Below are positions 41,092-50,837 of a stretch of 64,000 bases of DNA, in pieces (within the stretch, counting starts at the first letter, position 1; every line of letters begins with the position of its first letter). Source of the stretch: Antrihabitans cavernicola (GTDB lineage Bacteria; Actinomycetota; Actinomycetes; Mycobacteriales; Mycobacteriaceae); the NCBI RefSeq assembly GCF_008297975.1, contig NZ_VLNY01000015.1, positions 1 to 64,000 on the forward strand, in the 5' to 3' direction. Below the pieces are notes generated by a model. The model saw only the letters and a program-made list of their open reading frames with translations. It was not told where the DNA came from and made no database searches. The translations under genes were made by a program, and so were the position numbers.

Positions 41092-42819
41092 ATGAGCACC
41101 ACAGAAGAGTCGGCAACAACCACCACCAACGGCGTCGACATCAAGCCGCGCAGCCGCGAAGTGACGGACGGTTTGGAGAAGACGGCGTCGCGCGGCATGC
41201 TCCGCGCCGTCGGAATGGGCGACGACGATTGGGTGAAGTCGCAGATCGGCGTCGCATCGTCGTGGAACGAAATCACCCCGTGCAACCTGTCCCTCGATCG
41301 GCTCGCCAAGGCATGCAAGGACGGCGTTCACGCGGCAGGGGGTTACCCATTGGAATTCGGCACCATCTCCGTCTCCGACGGCATTTCGATGGGCCACGAA
41401 GGCATGCATTTTTCGCTGGTGTCGCGTGAGGTGATCGCCGACAGTGTCGAAACCGTCATGCAGGCCGAGCGCCTCGACGGATCGGTACTGCTGGCAGGCT
41501 GCGACAAATCGTTGCCCGGAATGCTCATGGCCGCAGCGCGATTGGATCTAGCCAGCGTATTCCTGTACGCAGGAACCATTCTGCCGGGCATCGCGAAGAT
41601 GGAGGACGGTACCGAGCGCGAGGTGACGATCATCGACGCATTCGAGGCCGTCGGAGCGTGCTCGCGAGGCTTGATGAGTCGCAAGGACGTCGACTCGATC
41701 GAACGCGCAATCTGCCCCGGCGAAGGCGCGTGCGGTGGCATGTACACGGCCAACACGATGGCAAGTGCAGCCGAGGCACTCGGCATGTCGTTGCCGGGCA
41801 GCGCTGCACCGCCCGCCACCGATCGCCGGCGCGACGGATTCGCGCGTCGCAGCGGGGAGGCTGTCGTCGAGCTGCTGAAACAGGGCATCACCGCTCGGGA
41901 CATCCTGACCAAGGACGCATTCGACAACGCCATCGCCGTTGTCATGGCATTCGGCGGCTCCACCAATGCGGTACTGCACCTCTTGGCGATCGCACACGAA
42001 GCGGATGTCGATCTCACCCTCGACGACTTCTCCCGCATCGGCGCCAAGGTTCCCCATCTGGCCGATGTGAAGCCGTTCGGCAAACACGTGATGCCCGACG
42101 TCGACCACATCGGCGGTGTTCCGGTCGTGATGAAGGCGCTGCTCGACGCCGGACTCATGCACGGCGACTGCCTGACGGTCACCGGAAAGACGTTGGCAGA
42201 GAACCTGGAACAGATCAGTCCACCCGACGTCGACGGGAAGGTGCTCCGCGCGATGAGTGCGCCGATCCATCCGACCGGAGGTATCACGATCCTCAAGGGG
42301 TCGCTCGCGCCGGGCGGTGCCGTCGTGAAGTCAGCGGGTTTCGACTCCGACATCTTCGAAGGCACGGCACGAGTTTTCGATCGCGAACGGGCAGCGATGG
42401 ACGCGCTTGCGGACGGCACGATCGTCGCGGGCGATGTGGTGGTGATCCGCTACGAGGGACCGAAGGGTGGACCGGGGATGCGCGAGATGCTGGCGATCAC
42501 CGCCGCCATCAAGGGCGCTGGTCTCGGCAAGGATGTCTTGTTGCTGACCGATGGCCGCTTCTCGGGTGGCACCACCGGACTGTGCGTGGGCCACGTCGCG
42601 CCGGAAGCAGTGGACGGCGGCCCGATCGCGTTCGTGCGCGACGGCGACAAGATCGCACTCGACGTCGGCAACGGAACCTTGGAATTGAAGATCGACGACG
42701 ACGAGCTGGCACGACGTAAAGAAGGCTGGGCACCACTGCCGCCGCGCTACACGAGAGGTGTGCTGGCGAAGTACTCGAAGCTGGTCGGCTCGGCGTCGTA
42801 TGGAGCTGTCTGCGGCTGA
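41092..42819 (+). CDS. ilvD: Dihydroxy-acid dehydratase
   Basis: A 575-residue iron-sulfur enzyme of branched-chain amino acid and pantothenate biosynthesis, converting 2,3-dihydroxy acids to 2-keto acids. Fe-S cluster Cys are found in [30 protein letters not shown] and [37 protein letters not shown] and [19 protein letters not shown] are further signatures. The N-terminal tail is Thr-rich and is a little longer than average. A strong terminator follows at 42832. It is not linked to other ilv genes. Confidence 0.96.
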   Translation: MSTTEESATTTTNGVDIKPRSREVTDGLEKTASRGMLRAVGMGDDDWVKSQIGVASSWNEITPCNLSLDRLAKACKDGVHAAGGYPLEFGTISVSDGISMGHEGMHFSLVSREVIADSVETVMQAERLDGSVLLAGCDKSLPGMLMAAARLDLASVFLYAGTILPGIAKMEDGTEREVTIIDAFEAVGACSRGLMSRKDVDSIERAICPGEGACGGMYTANTMASAAEALGMSLPGSAAPPATDRRRDGFARRSGEAVVELLKQGITARDILTKDAFDNAIAVVMAFGGSTNAVLHLLAIAHEADVDLTLDDFSRIGAKVPHLADVKPFGKHVMPDVDHIGGVPVVMKALLDAGLMHGDCLTVTGKTLAENLEQISPPDVDGKVLRAMSAPIHPTGGITILKGSLAPGGAVVKSAGFDSDIFEGTARVFDRERAAMDALADGTIVAGDVVVIRYEGPKGGPGMREMLAITAAIKGAGLGKDVLLLTDGRFSGGTTGLCVGHVAPEAVDGGPIAFVRDGDKIALDVGNGTLELKIDDDELARRKEGWAPLPPRYTRGVLAKYSKLVGSASYGAVCG

Positions 42820-42831
42820 CGCCTACTCAAA

Positions 42832-42870
42832 CGACTCACGGCCCCGTCCATTGGACAGGGCCGTGAGTCG
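42832..42870. terminator. Strong hairpin terminator between ilvD and serine protease
   Basis: CGACTCACGGCCC (42832-42844) and GGGCCGTGAGTCG (42858-42870) form a perfect 13-bp stem; the loop contains GTCC-ATT-GGAC, which can extend it. It separates two convergent genes and can act on both. Confidence 0.92.
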
Positions 42871-42884
42871 AAGTACCTTGCGAA

Positions 42885-43541
42885 CTAGATAGGGCGGTAA
42901 CCCGCTCCCGCTCCGCCTACCGCGTTGACGTCACCGAGGATGGCGTTGAAGTTGGTGCCCACCTCCGGGCCGATGCACGCTGCGAGCAAGTACGCGTTGA
43001 CCATGCCCACCAGCGTCGATCCGATGACCACCGGAGCGCCCGAGTCACCTTCGATGACGCACATCTGCGACCAGGTCTCCGCGTTGGTGCCGAAGATGTC
43101 GCCGTAGGCCAGGCCACAGGTGTTGCCGGAGGTCCGGCCTTCCTTACACACGATGTTCGGGAACATCGCCGGGTTGCCGACACCGGTGATCGTGGTGTTG
43201 CCGACTCGGTTGATCGGAACGACCTTGCCCGCGTCGAACTCGATGACGGCGTAATCCAAGTTGTGGTTCGAGCGCACGAAGTGGCCGACGACGCCCGCGT
43301 TCATCGCGGCCTCGGACTTCACTGCCGCGCCCGCGTCGCCGCAGTGCCCTGCAGTGATGCCGACCAAGCGACCTGCGTTGTCGTGACCGATCGTCGTCAG
43401 CGTGCATTCGACCTGGTCATCGATGACGATTCCAGAGCCTCCCCCGAGCGGAACGCCTGGTGCTGCCAGTGCGGTTCCCGCCCCGAACATGGTCCCCACT
43501 GCGGCAGCAGCGGTGACAATAATCGCAATACGTTTGAACAT
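42885..43541 (-). CDS. Secreted chymotrypsin-like (S1) serine protease
   Basis: A 218-residue exported protein. The signal peptide ends around GTALAAPG. The catalytic triad is visible: His in TAGHCGDAG (about 71), Asp in NHNLDYAVIEF (about 99) and Ser in EGDSGAPVV (about 176). Two Cys pairs are probable (VECTL with AGHCG; VCKEG with TCGLA). The fold and length fit the alpha-lytic/streptogrisin-like group, but no pro-domain is present, as in mycobacterial Rv1815-type proteins. ATG at 43541 follows GGAGG. Target unknown. Confidence 0.88.
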   Translation of the reverse strand: MFKRIAIIVTAAAAVGTMFGAGTALAAPGVPLGGGSGIVIDDQVECTLTTIGHDNAGRLVGITAGHCGDAGAAVKSEAAMNAGVVGHFVRSNHNLDYAVIEFDAGKVVPINRVGNTTITGVGNPAMFPNIVCKEGRTSGNTCGLAYGDIFGTNAETWSQMCVIEGDSGAPVVIGSTLVGMVNAYLLAACIGPEVGTNFNAILGDVNAVGGAGAGYRPI

Positions 43542-43602
43542 GTCCCTCCAGACGTCGACCCGCACCATATCAATACGTAGCCAATTCTGGAGACCCGCAA
43601 AC

Positions 43603-44271
43603 TCAGGACTCCGGTGCACCCAGCGCTGCCAGCGCGTTTCGAGCCGCATCCAGTTGTTTGCTGAGTTCGGCAACTCGCTTCGCGGCTGTTTGACGCGCAG
43701 CAAGCAGCACAGCGTCCACCGCCTGCTGCGCCGTCGGATCTCCCAATTCGGCAACCGCCCTGCCCACCGCATCTGCCGACACCGATGCAGGCTTGCCGCG
43801 GGGTTTACCGCCGTAGGCGACGGCGACTGTCCAGTCGTCGTCGACACCTGCCTGAATCGTCACGCTTATCCCGTCTTGCACTCGCTTCGGCGCCCGAGTC
43901 GGGGCCTTCGGTGGCGCGGGCTCCGAAATCGCAGCGGCGACTGCGACCGGAATCGCCGCGACGGGAGGTGCAGCCTTGGCGACCCGCGGCGCCCGTTTCT
44001 GAGCGACCGCCGGCTTCGCCTCTGCCCGTGTGATCCGCAATTCCTCTGCCTCGAAAGGCAACTCGTCGTCCACCCCACGCGGACGCAGCGTGACCGTGTT
44101 GCCCTCGACTCGCACGACGCGCGCGGACGCACCGGGCGGCAGGTTGAGACTCGGCGTTGCCTCACGCAGATAGACGGTGGCGCGCTTACCTTCGGCGATC
44201 GCTTGCGAGAGCGTCACAAGATGCTCCGATGAGAGCCCCGAATCGGTTGCAGTTCCAGCCCGCGGCGGCAT
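43603..44271 (-). CDS. DUF6319 family protein
   Basis: A 222-residue protein with a small N-terminal domain (GLSSEHLVTLSQAIAEGKRA, TVYLREATPSLNLPPGASAR, VVRVEGNTVTLRPRGVDDEL), an Ala/Pro-rich linker (about 85-130), and a C-terminal part with GISVTIQAGVDDDWTVAVAY, a GKPRGKPASVSADAV stretch and a helical coiled tail (AAKRVAELSKQLDAARNALA). This arrangement matches DUF6319, found in Mycobacteriales. The function is unknown; the basic linker and coiled-coil could suggest nucleic acid or protein binding. ATG at 44271 follows AGAGGA. Divergent from the cyclase gene. Confidence 0.78.
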   Translation of the reverse strand: MPPRAGTATDSGLSSEHLVTLSQAIAEGKRATVYLREATPSLNLPPGASARVVRVEGNTVTLRPRGVDDELPFEAEELRITRAEAKPAVAQKRAPRVAKAAPPVAAIPVAVAAAISEPAPPKAPTRAPKRVQDGISVTIQAGVDDDWTVAVAYGGKPRGKPASVSADAVGRAVAELGDPTAQQAVDAVLLAARQTAAKRVAELSKQLDAARNALAALGAPES

Positions 44272-44411
44272 CACAGGTCCTCTCGTCGTAGACGGTGTTC
44301 GCGGACACTGTGGCACAGCCCGCCGACAACTTCTCGCGCGGGTAAACGTCCGATCCGGTCGTGCTGTACTGGTAGAAGCAGCGCTGCTCGAGATTGCGAC
44401 ATGGGAGGACC

Positions 44412-45506
44412 GTGGACACCACTCGATCCGACTCCGACGATTCGCCAGAACGGCCGGATTCGCCGACCACGCCGCCACCGCAATGGTGGTCGATCGCGGC
44501 GCAAGAGGTAGAGCCGTACCTACTCGGCCAGATCCAGTACGACCGCGACGAAGTGGTCGAGATCGTCGGCCTGCCGCTCGAACAGGTTCGACGGCTGTGG
44601 ATATCACTGGGGTTCCCGGTGAACCCGGACCCGACTGCGAAGATGTTCTCCGACGCCGATATCCGCGCGCTGAACCTCGTCAAGGGGTTGGTCGAAGACG
44701 GACTGATCGATTCCGAGTCCCAGGTCGCTGTCGCCCGGACCGTCGGCCAGACCATGGCCCGCCTCGCGGAGTGGCAGGTGGACGTCATCAGCAAGAGCAT
44801 CATCGACGGCATCGTGTCGGCGAAACGTCCGGTGTCCACAGCGGAAGACATACGCGAATTGACCGAATCGGTCTCGCGGCGCACTGTTCCCGTCCTCGAG
44901 GAACTGCAGAACTACGTGTGGCGCCGTCACCTCGCGGCATCGGCAAGTCGAACGTTCGCAGGTAAAGAACCGAATCCGGACCGGCGAACCTTGATTGTCG
45001 GGTTTGCGGACATGGTGGGCTACACCAGCTTGACGCGCAGCCTGGACGCGACCGAGCTGACCGACCTACTGGAAGCCTTCGAGTCCAACGCAACCGACAT
45101 CATTTCCCGACACGGCGGATGGGTCGTCAAGAACGTCGGCGACGAGGTCATGTTCGCCGTCGAAGACCCCGGCGCAGCGGCGGAGATCGCCTTGGAGCTG
45201 CAGGAGTCGACAGCGGCGGCGGAGCTGACGCCCCAGCTGCGGATCGGTATGGCCACCGGACCGGTGTTGCAACGCTTCGGCGATCTGTACGGATCCGTGG
45301 TCAACATTGCGGCCCGATTGACCGGCATCGCTGCCCCAGGAACGATCCTGCTCGATTCTCGACTTGCCGAGATTCTCGAACCGAGTTCGGCGTATCGCTT
45401 CAAACACCTACGAGCCGTCAGAGTTCGCGGGTTCAACAAGATCCGGGCGCATGTTTTGCGGCGGGCAAAGCAACCAAAGGTCGGTAGCTCGGACGAATCC
45501 GCCTGA
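44412..45506 (+). CDS. Class III adenylate cyclase with N-terminal regulatory domain
   Basis: A 364-residue soluble nucleotide cyclase. Residues about 30-175 form an all-helical regulatory domain like that of mycobacterial Rv2212 and Rv1264, which respond to pH or fatty acids. The catalytic domain (190-350) has metal-binding Asp200 in FADMVGYTSL and Asp244 in NVGDEVMF, adenine-selecting Lys240, probable Asp291 in FGDLYG, and transition-state Asn298 and Arg302 in VVNIAARL. All residues needed for a homodimeric adenylate cyclase are present. GTG at 44412 follows GGAGG. It lies directly upstream of the mce operon but with its own 160-bp gap, so a link is unproven. Confidence 0.92.
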   Translation: MDTTRSDSDDSPERPDSPTTPPPQWWSIAAQEVEPYLLGQIQYDRDEVVEIVGLPLEQVRRLWISLGFPVNPDPTAKMFSDADIRALNLVKGLVEDGLIDSESQVAVARTVGQTMARLAEWQVDVISKSIIDGIVSAKRPVSTAEDIRELTESVSRRTVPVLEELQNYVWRRHLAASASRTFAGKEPNPDRRTLIVGFADMVGYTSLTRSLDATELTDLLEAFESNATDIISRHGGWVVKNVGDEVMFAVEDPGAAAEIALELQESTAAAELTPQLRIGMATGPVLQRFGDLYGSVVNIAARLTGIAAPGTILLDSRLAEILEPSSAYRFKHLRAVRVRGFNKIRAHVLRRAKQPKVGSSDESA

Positions 45507-45553
45507 TCCCTCGAATAATTGCGAACAAGTCCAGCACCGCCATCCCTTATGTC

Positions 45554-45574
45554 TATGATCCAACTCACATTGGA
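45554..45574. promoter_or_regulatory. Candidate promoter -10 and overlapping operator of the mce operon
   Basis: TATGAT (45554-45559) fits a sigma-A -10 hexamer. The inverted repeat TCCAA-CTCACA-TTGGA (45559-45574) overlaps its end, where a repressor would block transcription. The leader to the first GTG at 45667 is about 90 bases. No convincing -35 hexamer was seen. Confidence 0.4.
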
Positions 45575-45666
45575 CGGTCGCGAGTGACTTACTTCACGGT
45601 AAGGTCCCGCTGAGCCTTTCGCCTGGGCATCGACAGGCGACGTTCGTCGAGGAGGGCGGGATCCAC

Positions 45667-46524
45667 GTGCAGTCGACGGCGAGCGCATCCGCGAAGAAAT
45701 CGCAGTTCAGCGCCGCAATGCAGTGGGCCGCAGGGTACTGGCGGGATCACCCTCGGCGGTCACTGGAGACCTTCGGTCGACAGATCACCATGGGCATTCA
45801 GGCGATCGCCGAGCTGTTCGTCGACATTTTCAAGGGTAAGTTCCCCTTCAACGAGTTCATCAAACAGTGCGGCTTCATGGCATCGACCGCCGTCGCGCCC
45901 ACCTTGTTGGTGTCCGTTCCCATCGGCGTGATCGTCTCGATTCAAGTCGGTTCCATCGCCGGCCAAGTGGGTGCGTCGTCGTTCGCGGGAGCGGCCAACG
46001 GCCTCGGAATCATCAGGCAGGGCGCACCGCTTGTGACGTCGTTGCTGATCGCAGGCGCGGTCGGTTCGGCGATCTGCGCAGACCTGGGATCGCGGACGAT
46101 TCGTGAAGAGATCGACGCCATGAAGGTGATGGGCGTCGATCCCATGCGCAGGCTCGTCGCTCCCCGACTCGCGGCCGCGATGTTGGTCAGCGTGTTGCTG
46201 TGCGGCTTCGTCTGCTTCGTGGGGTTCCTCACCGGCTACATGTTCAACGTTTTCGCGCAGGCCGGCACGCCGGGTTCGTACACCAGCACGTTCGCTTCGT
46301 TCGCCGTATCGGGCGATCTGGTACTCGCACTGATCAAGTCCGTCATCTTCGGTCTGCTCGTCGCGATCATCGCCTGCGACACCGGATTGAACACCCGCGG
46401 CGGCCCTGGCGGTGTCGCCAACTCGGTGAACTCGGCGGTGGTGAACTCGGTGATCCTGTTGTTCGCGGTCAATGTGATCATGACGCAGCTCTACAACACA
46501 CTTTTCCCGGCGAAGGTGGTCTGA
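45667..46524 (+). CDS. YrbEA permease (MlaE-type) of Mce lipid importer
   Basis: A 285-residue integral membrane protein, first gene of the mce operon. Homologues of MlaE form the inner-membrane permease dimer of Mce complexes, driven by an MceG ATPase encoded elsewhere. The sequence has the core helices CGFMASTAVAPTLLVSVPIG, and the EQ/EAA-like coupling segment SRTIREEIDAMKVMGVDPMR, followed by LVAPRLAAAMLVSVLLCGFV. GTG at 45667 follows GGAGGGCGGG. Its stop overlaps the next start (TGATG). Substrate class is lipid or sterol. Confidence 0.93.
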   Translation: MQSTASASAKKSQFSAAMQWAAGYWRDHPRRSLETFGRQITMGIQAIAELFVDIFKGKFPFNEFIKQCGFMASTAVAPTLLVSVPIGVIVSIQVGSIAGQVGASSFAGAANGLGIIRQGAPLVTSLLIAGAVGSAICADLGSRTIREEIDAMKVMGVDPMRRLVAPRLAAAMLVSVLLCGFVCFVGFLTGYMFNVFAQAGTPGSYTSTFASFAVSGDLVLALIKSVIFGLLVAIIACDTGLNTRGGPGGVANSVNSAVVNSVILLFAVNVIMTQLYNTLFPAKVV

Positions 46525-47393
46525 TGGCTGTCACGACGACCTATGTGCCACCGCTGCTGCGACCGCTCTATGCGATGCGTGGCCTCGCGAATGGGCCCGT
46601 CGCCCTGCTCGCCCGGATGGGCCACCAGCTGTACTTCTTCATCCGAGCCGTCGCCGCAATCCCGTTGGCGCTCAAGCACTATCGCAAGGAAGTCTGGCGT
46701 CTGCTTTCGGATGTCACCTGGGGTAACGGCGCGCTGGTGGTCGGCGGCGGCACCATCGGCGTGATCTTGTTGCTCAGCGCATTCGGCGGTATGACCGTCG
46801 GCATGGAGGGCTACACCTCGCTCAACCTGCTCGGCATGGGCCCGCTCACCGGCGCGCTGTCCGCCTTCGCGACCACCCGCGAGATCGGACCGTTGCTCGC
46901 CGCTCTCGCCTTCGCCGCGCAGGCGGGTTGCCGCTTCACGGCACAACTCGGTTCGATGCGCATCGCGGAGGAGATCGATGCACTCGAGTCGGTGGCGATC
47001 CGGCCGTTGCCCTATCTGGTGAGCACGCGAATCTTAGCCGCAGTCGTCGCGATCGTCCCGCTCTACGTACTCGGATTGGGGATGGCCTACCTGTCCTGCA
47101 AGGTCACGGTCGGTTTCATCGGCGGCCAATCGAGCGGCACCTACATGCACTACTTCTACCAATTCATCGTCAGCAAGGACGTGCTCTATTCGATCCTCAA
47201 GGCGGTGATCTTCGTGATGCTGACGACGTTCATCCAGTGCTACTACGGGTTCTTCGCCGCGGGCGGTCCGGAGGGCGTCGGCGTCGCGGCGGGCCGCGCG
47301 ATCAAGATGTGCATCATCATCGTCGTCTTCGCGAACCTGTTCATGACCCTCGCGATCTGGGGCGTCGACCCCGGTATCCGGATTTCGGGCTGA
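46524..47393 (+). CDS. YrbEB permease (MlaE-type) of Mce lipid importer
   Basis: A 289-residue permease partner of YrbEA. It has the equivalent coupling segment GSMRIAEEIDALESVAIRPL and the core ATTREIGPLLAALAFAAQAG. About five to six membrane segments are visible. The ATG overlaps the yrbEA stop. Together YrbEA and YrbEB make the heterodimeric channel under the Mce hexamer. Nothing unusual was seen in this subunit. Confidence 0.93.
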   Translation: MAVTTTYVPPLLRPLYAMRGLANGPVALLARMGHQLYFFIRAVAAIPLALKHYRKEVWRLLSDVTWGNGALVVGGGTIGVILLLSAFGGMTVGMEGYTSLNLLGMGPLTGALSAFATTREIGPLLAALAFAAQAGCRFTAQLGSMRIAEEIDALESVAIRPLPYLVSTRILAAVVAIVPLYVLGLGMAYLSCKVTVGFIGGQSSGTYMHYFYQFIVSKDVLYSILKAVIFVMLTTFIQCYYGFFAAGGPEGVGVAAGRAIKMCIIIVVFANLFMTLAIWGVDPGIRISG

Positions 47394-47401
47394 GGGCGCA
47401 C

Positions 47402-48790
47402 ATGATCATCGACCCCAGCGGACGCGGTCCGACGATGCGCCAACTCGTGGTGGCCGGCATCGTTCTGCTGCTCATCGCGATCCTGACCATCACCCTGTTG
47501 ATGCTGCGCTACCAGGGTGTCTTCAAGGACAAGGTGAAGGTCGCCGCCAACCTCACCACCACCGGCGACGGCCTTCCTGCCAACGCCGACGTGAAGTACC
47601 GCGGCGTCCTCGTCGGCACTGTTCACGACGTCTCGGTCGCCGCCAAAGGTGAAAGCCAGCGCGTCGACATCGAATTGAAGCCGGAATACGTCGACTCCAT
47701 TCCGTCGACCGTCACCGCGCGCGTCGTACCGTCCAACATTTTCGCCGTCACCTCGGTGGAGTTCATCGACAACGGTCCTGCCGCACCGCTGCACGAAGGT
47801 GACGAGGTCGAAGAGGACAAGAGCAAAGAAACGATCGCGCTGCAGACCACCCTCACGAGCCTGCGCGACATCCTCGGCAAGGTCGAGCCGGTGAAGCTGG
47901 GGCAGGTGCTCGGCACCATGGCCGACGCTCTCAACGGCAACGGTCGCGACATCGGACTTTCGATCGAACGACTGGACCGCTGGGTCACCCAAGTCGACCA
48001 GTCGATCCCCGATCTGCGGCAGGACCTGCAGAACTGGAACGACGCCGTCGCGGGCATCAACCAGTCGATGCCGCAGCTCATCACCGTGCTCGACTCTTCG
48101 CTGACCACCGCACGCACCATCGCCGAGAAACGCAGCCAGCTGGTCAGCCTGCTTTCGTCGGGCAGTGGCACCGTCGACACCGTCGACAACCTGTTCGCCC
48201 ACAACCCCGATCAGGGCAAGGCATTGGTTGCGGGACTGAACAATACGTTCGGCTCATTGACGTCCGAACCCAGCGCGATACCGGGAACCTTTGCTGCACT
48301 GAGCGATTCGCTCAACAAGTTGACCACCGTGTTCCACTACGGACCATCGAACCAGATGGTGTGGAACGTGACGGTAGGGTTCACTCCGTTCGATCCGTAC
48401 ACGGTCGCGGACTGCCCGCGCTACGGGTCGATGGCAGGCCCGAGTTGCGCAACAGCACCCTCGGTCGCCGACCCCGGGACGCTACCGCCGTCGCTGGCCC
48501 CCGGCCGCCTCGCCAGTGCCGGACCGGCACCCATCCTGCCCACTTTGCCGTTGCCTACTTTGCCGACTCTGCCCGGGCTGCCCGCCATTCCGGGTCTGAC
48601 CGGACCGAAGCCCGCGTCCGCACCGACACCCGCCGATCCGGGCCTCGTCCGACCGGCGAGCTACCGCGGACCCGCGGCGGTCAGCGCGTACACGGGCCGC
48701 CAGCCGACGGCAATGGAAATGCTGTTGCTCGGCAACGCCTTCCAGGGCACCACGCTGACGGCAACGCCGGTAGGCGGTGACGGCCAGTGA
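47402..48790 (+). CDS. MceA subunit of Mce lipid importer
   Basis: A 462-residue subunit with an N-terminal membrane helix (LVVAGIVLLLIAILTITLLM), the MCE/MlaD domain (about 38-120: KVAANLTTTGDGLPANADVK and YRGVLVGTVHDVS), a long helical needle region (about 140-320) and a Pro-rich tail (LPTLPLPTLPTLPGLPAIPG). In known Mce complexes six subunits A-F form a hexamer whose helices build a periplasm-spanning lipid tunnel. ATG at 47402 follows GAGGGCG. The stop overlaps the mceB GTG. Confidence 0.93.
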   Translation: MIIDPSGRGPTMRQLVVAGIVLLLIAILTITLLMLRYQGVFKDKVKVAANLTTTGDGLPANADVKYRGVLVGTVHDVSVAAKGESQRVDIELKPEYVDSIPSTVTARVVPSNIFAVTSVEFIDNGPAAPLHEGDEVEEDKSKETIALQTTLTSLRDILGKVEPVKLGQVLGTMADALNGNGRDIGLSIERLDRWVTQVDQSIPDLRQDLQNWNDAVAGINQSMPQLITVLDSSLTTARTIAEKRSQLVSLLSSGSGTVDTVDNLFAHNPDQGKALVAGLNNTFGSLTSEPSAIPGTFAALSDSLNKLTTVFHYGPSNQMVWNVTVGFTPFDPYTVADCPRYGSMAGPSCATAPSVADPGTLPPSLAPGRLASAGPAPILPTLPLPTLPTLPGLPAIPGLTGPKPASAPTPADPGLVRPASYRGPAAVSAYTGRQPTAMEMLLLGNAFQGTTLTATPVGGDGQ

Positions 48791-49821
48791 GCATTCGCAA
48801 GCCACTGATCGGTTTCAGCCTGTTCGCCATCCTGGCCATCCTGGTCACCTGGGTCATCTGGTCGACCCTGCAACGCTCGGTCGACGGCGACACCAGCAAT
48901 TACGGCGCTACGTTCTCGGATGTGTCCGGCTTGAAGGTGGGCGACGACGTTCGCATGGCGGGAGTGCGCGTCGGGCGCATCAACGACATCGAACTCGACG
49001 GCAAGAACAACGCCAAGGTCGACTTCATCGTTCAATCCAACCAGCACCTCTATGCGAACACCAAAGCCCTTGTGCGCTACCAGAACCTGATCGGTCAACG
49101 CTATGTCGCGCTGGCGCCCGGGGCGGGTGACGCAGCGCCGCTGCCTGCCGGTGGCAGCATTCCGATCGAACAGACCGAACCGTCGTTCGACATCTCCGTG
49201 TTGCTCGGCGGCTTCGAGCCGTTGTTCAGCGTGCTCCGACCCGAGCAGATCAACGACCTGTCCGAAACGCTGGTGCAGGCGTTGCAGGGCGATGGGGTTT
49301 CGCTCGGTTCTTTCATCACCCAGGCCGCTGCGCTCGCCGCAACGTTCTCCCAGCGTGACGCGATCATCGGCGACGTGATCACCAACCTCAGCGGCGTGCT
49401 GACCGGCCTGGCCAATCGCAGCGATCAACTGGATTCGCTTATCGCGCAGACCAAGACGTTGGTCGGCGGGTTGTACGACCAGGGCAAGTCGCTGCTGGCG
49501 TCCACCGAGCAGGTTGCGTCCGCGACCACATCGCTGGTCGACATGGTCGCGCCGATCAAACCTGCGATCCAGAATGCGTCGATGACCAGCAGCGACGCAT
49601 TGACCATGCTGATCAATCACGGTGCGCAGCTCGATCGGACAGCGAACGAGGTCACCCCACTCCTGACCGATCTCGCGCGATTCACCGGTGAGGGTGCTTA
49701 CGCGAATGCGTACATCTGTGCACTCGACGTCTCGCTGTGGGGCGTGCTGCTGCCTCGTGGCGTCTTCCCTGCGATCGGCAATGCCGTTCTCGGCAACGCA
49801 CATTCGGAGGTGTGCCGCTGA
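48787..49821 (+). CDS. MceB subunit of Mce lipid importer
   Basis: A 344-residue Mce subunit. The N-terminal helix (IGFSLFAILAILVTWVIWST) is followed by the MCE domain with GDTSNYGATFSDVSGLKVGD and VRMAGVRVGRINDIELDGKN, then a helical region rich in Gln, Ser and Asn. GTG at 48787 overlaps the mceA stop in GTGA. The C-terminus has two Cys (YICALDVSLW; HSEVCR), common in MceB proteins. Confidence 0.92.
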   Translation: MSIRKPLIGFSLFAILAILVTWVIWSTLQRSVDGDTSNYGATFSDVSGLKVGDDVRMAGVRVGRINDIELDGKNNAKVDFIVQSNQHLYANTKALVRYQNLIGQRYVALAPGAGDAAPLPAGGSIPIEQTEPSFDISVLLGGFEPLFSVLRPEQINDLSETLVQALQGDGVSLGSFITQAAALAATFSQRDAIIGDVITNLSGVLTGLANRSDQLDSLIAQTKTLVGGLYDQGKSLLASTEQVASATTSLVDMVAPIKPAIQNASMTSSDALTMLINHGAQLDRTANEVTPLLTDLARFTGEGAYANAYICALDVSLWGVLLPRGVFPAIGNAVLGNAHSEVCR

Positions 49822-50837
49822 TGGTGAAGACTACGAAGAAGGCCAGGATCCGCAGGCCCAACTTCGCAGGCCAACGGTTCTTCTGGCTCGGGGTGCTCGG
49901 CGTCGTGCTCATCGGAGCGCTACTGGTGGGCTCCACGCTGTACAAGGCGATCGGGTTCGGGGAGAACAACGTCGATGTCGAGTTCGTGCAGGCGGCAGGA
50001 ATGCGGCCCGGCGACGAGGTTCGCGTTGCGGGCATTCCGGTCGGCAGCATCAAGTCGACCAAGCTCGAGGGCGACCATGTGCTTGCGACACTCGGCGTTA
50101 AGAAGAACGTCCACCTCGGACCGGACGCGCACGCGACCATCAAGATGTCCACCATCCTGGGTGCCCACTACATCGAGCTCAAACCCGGTGACGGCAGTGG
50201 TCTCCCCGGCAATCGGATTCCGATTTCGAACTCGACGGTCCCCTACGACTTGGCCAAGACGGTCGAAACCGGAACGCCGCTGCTGGAGGCGATCGATACC
50301 AAGAAGCTGGCGAAATCGCTGGACCTGCTCAACGACCAGCTGGGTGATTCGCCGAAGCTGACCGGGCAGGCACTCGACAGCGTCGGTTCGTTGGCCAAGA
50401 TCATCAACGATCGGCGTACCCAGGTGGATTCGCTGCTGAAGAACCTCGATCACACCACGCAATTGCTGTCGGACAACCGCAACAACCTGCTGCTGATCAT
50501 CGCGAACGGCCAGGCCATCGGCAACCGCATCTTCGAACGCCAGCAGATGCTGCGCCAACTCCTCGACAATGTCGGAACGCTGTCCAAGCAGCTGCAAGAC
50601 ATCGGTGCGAACAACAACGGTCAGCTGGGGCCGCTGATCCAGCAGCTCGACACCATGTCGCAGGGCTTGCAGAAGAACACCACGCAACTGGACAACCTGC
50701 TCCAGATCATGCCGGTGACACTGCGTCAATTGTCGAACGTGTTCGGCAACGGAAACTATGGCGACGTCAACGTGCCGTGGCTGTTCCCGGACAACTGGCT
50801 GTGCAAGGCGAACGTGATCGAGGGGTGCGCAGGATGA
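49821..50837 (+). CDS. MceC subunit of Mce lipid importer
   Basis: A 338-residue Mce subunit. A strongly basic N-terminus (MVKTTKKARIRRPNFAGQRF) is followed by one membrane helix and the MCE domain with VDVEFVQAAGMRPGDEVRVA and GIPVGSIKSTKLEGD. The helical region contains RRTQVDSLLKNLDHTTQLLS. The ATG at 49821 overlaps the mceB stop in TGATG. The C-terminus has NWLCKANVIEGCAG with two Cys. It lacks a long Pro-rich tail, which many MceC proteins have. Confidence 0.92.
   Translation: MVKTTKKARIRRPNFAGQRFFWLGVLGVVLIGALLVGSTLYKAIGFGENNVDVEFVQAAGMRPGDEVRVAGIPVGSIKSTKLEGDHVLATLGVKKNVHLGPDAHATIKMSTILGAHYIELKPGDGSGLPGNRIPISNSTVPYDLAKTVETGTPLLEAIDTKKLAKSLDLLNDQLGDSPKLTGQALDSVGSLAKIINDRRTQVDSLLKNLDHTTQLLSDNRNNLLLIIANGQAIGNRIFERQQMLRQLLDNVGTLSKQLQDIGANNNGQLGPLIQQLDTMSQGLQKNTTQLDNLLQIMPVTLRQLSNVFGNGNYGDVNVPWLFPDNWLCKANVIEGCAG

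Noticed and set aside
42885-43847. Longer version of the serine protease starting at 43847
   Set aside because: It would place about 100 unlike residues before a perfect signal peptide and overlap the DUF6319 gene; GGAGG precedes ATG 43541.
46928-47401. N-terminal extension of MceA
   Set aside because: It lies within yrbEB and reads as noise; the MceA membrane helix begins just after the ATG at 47402.
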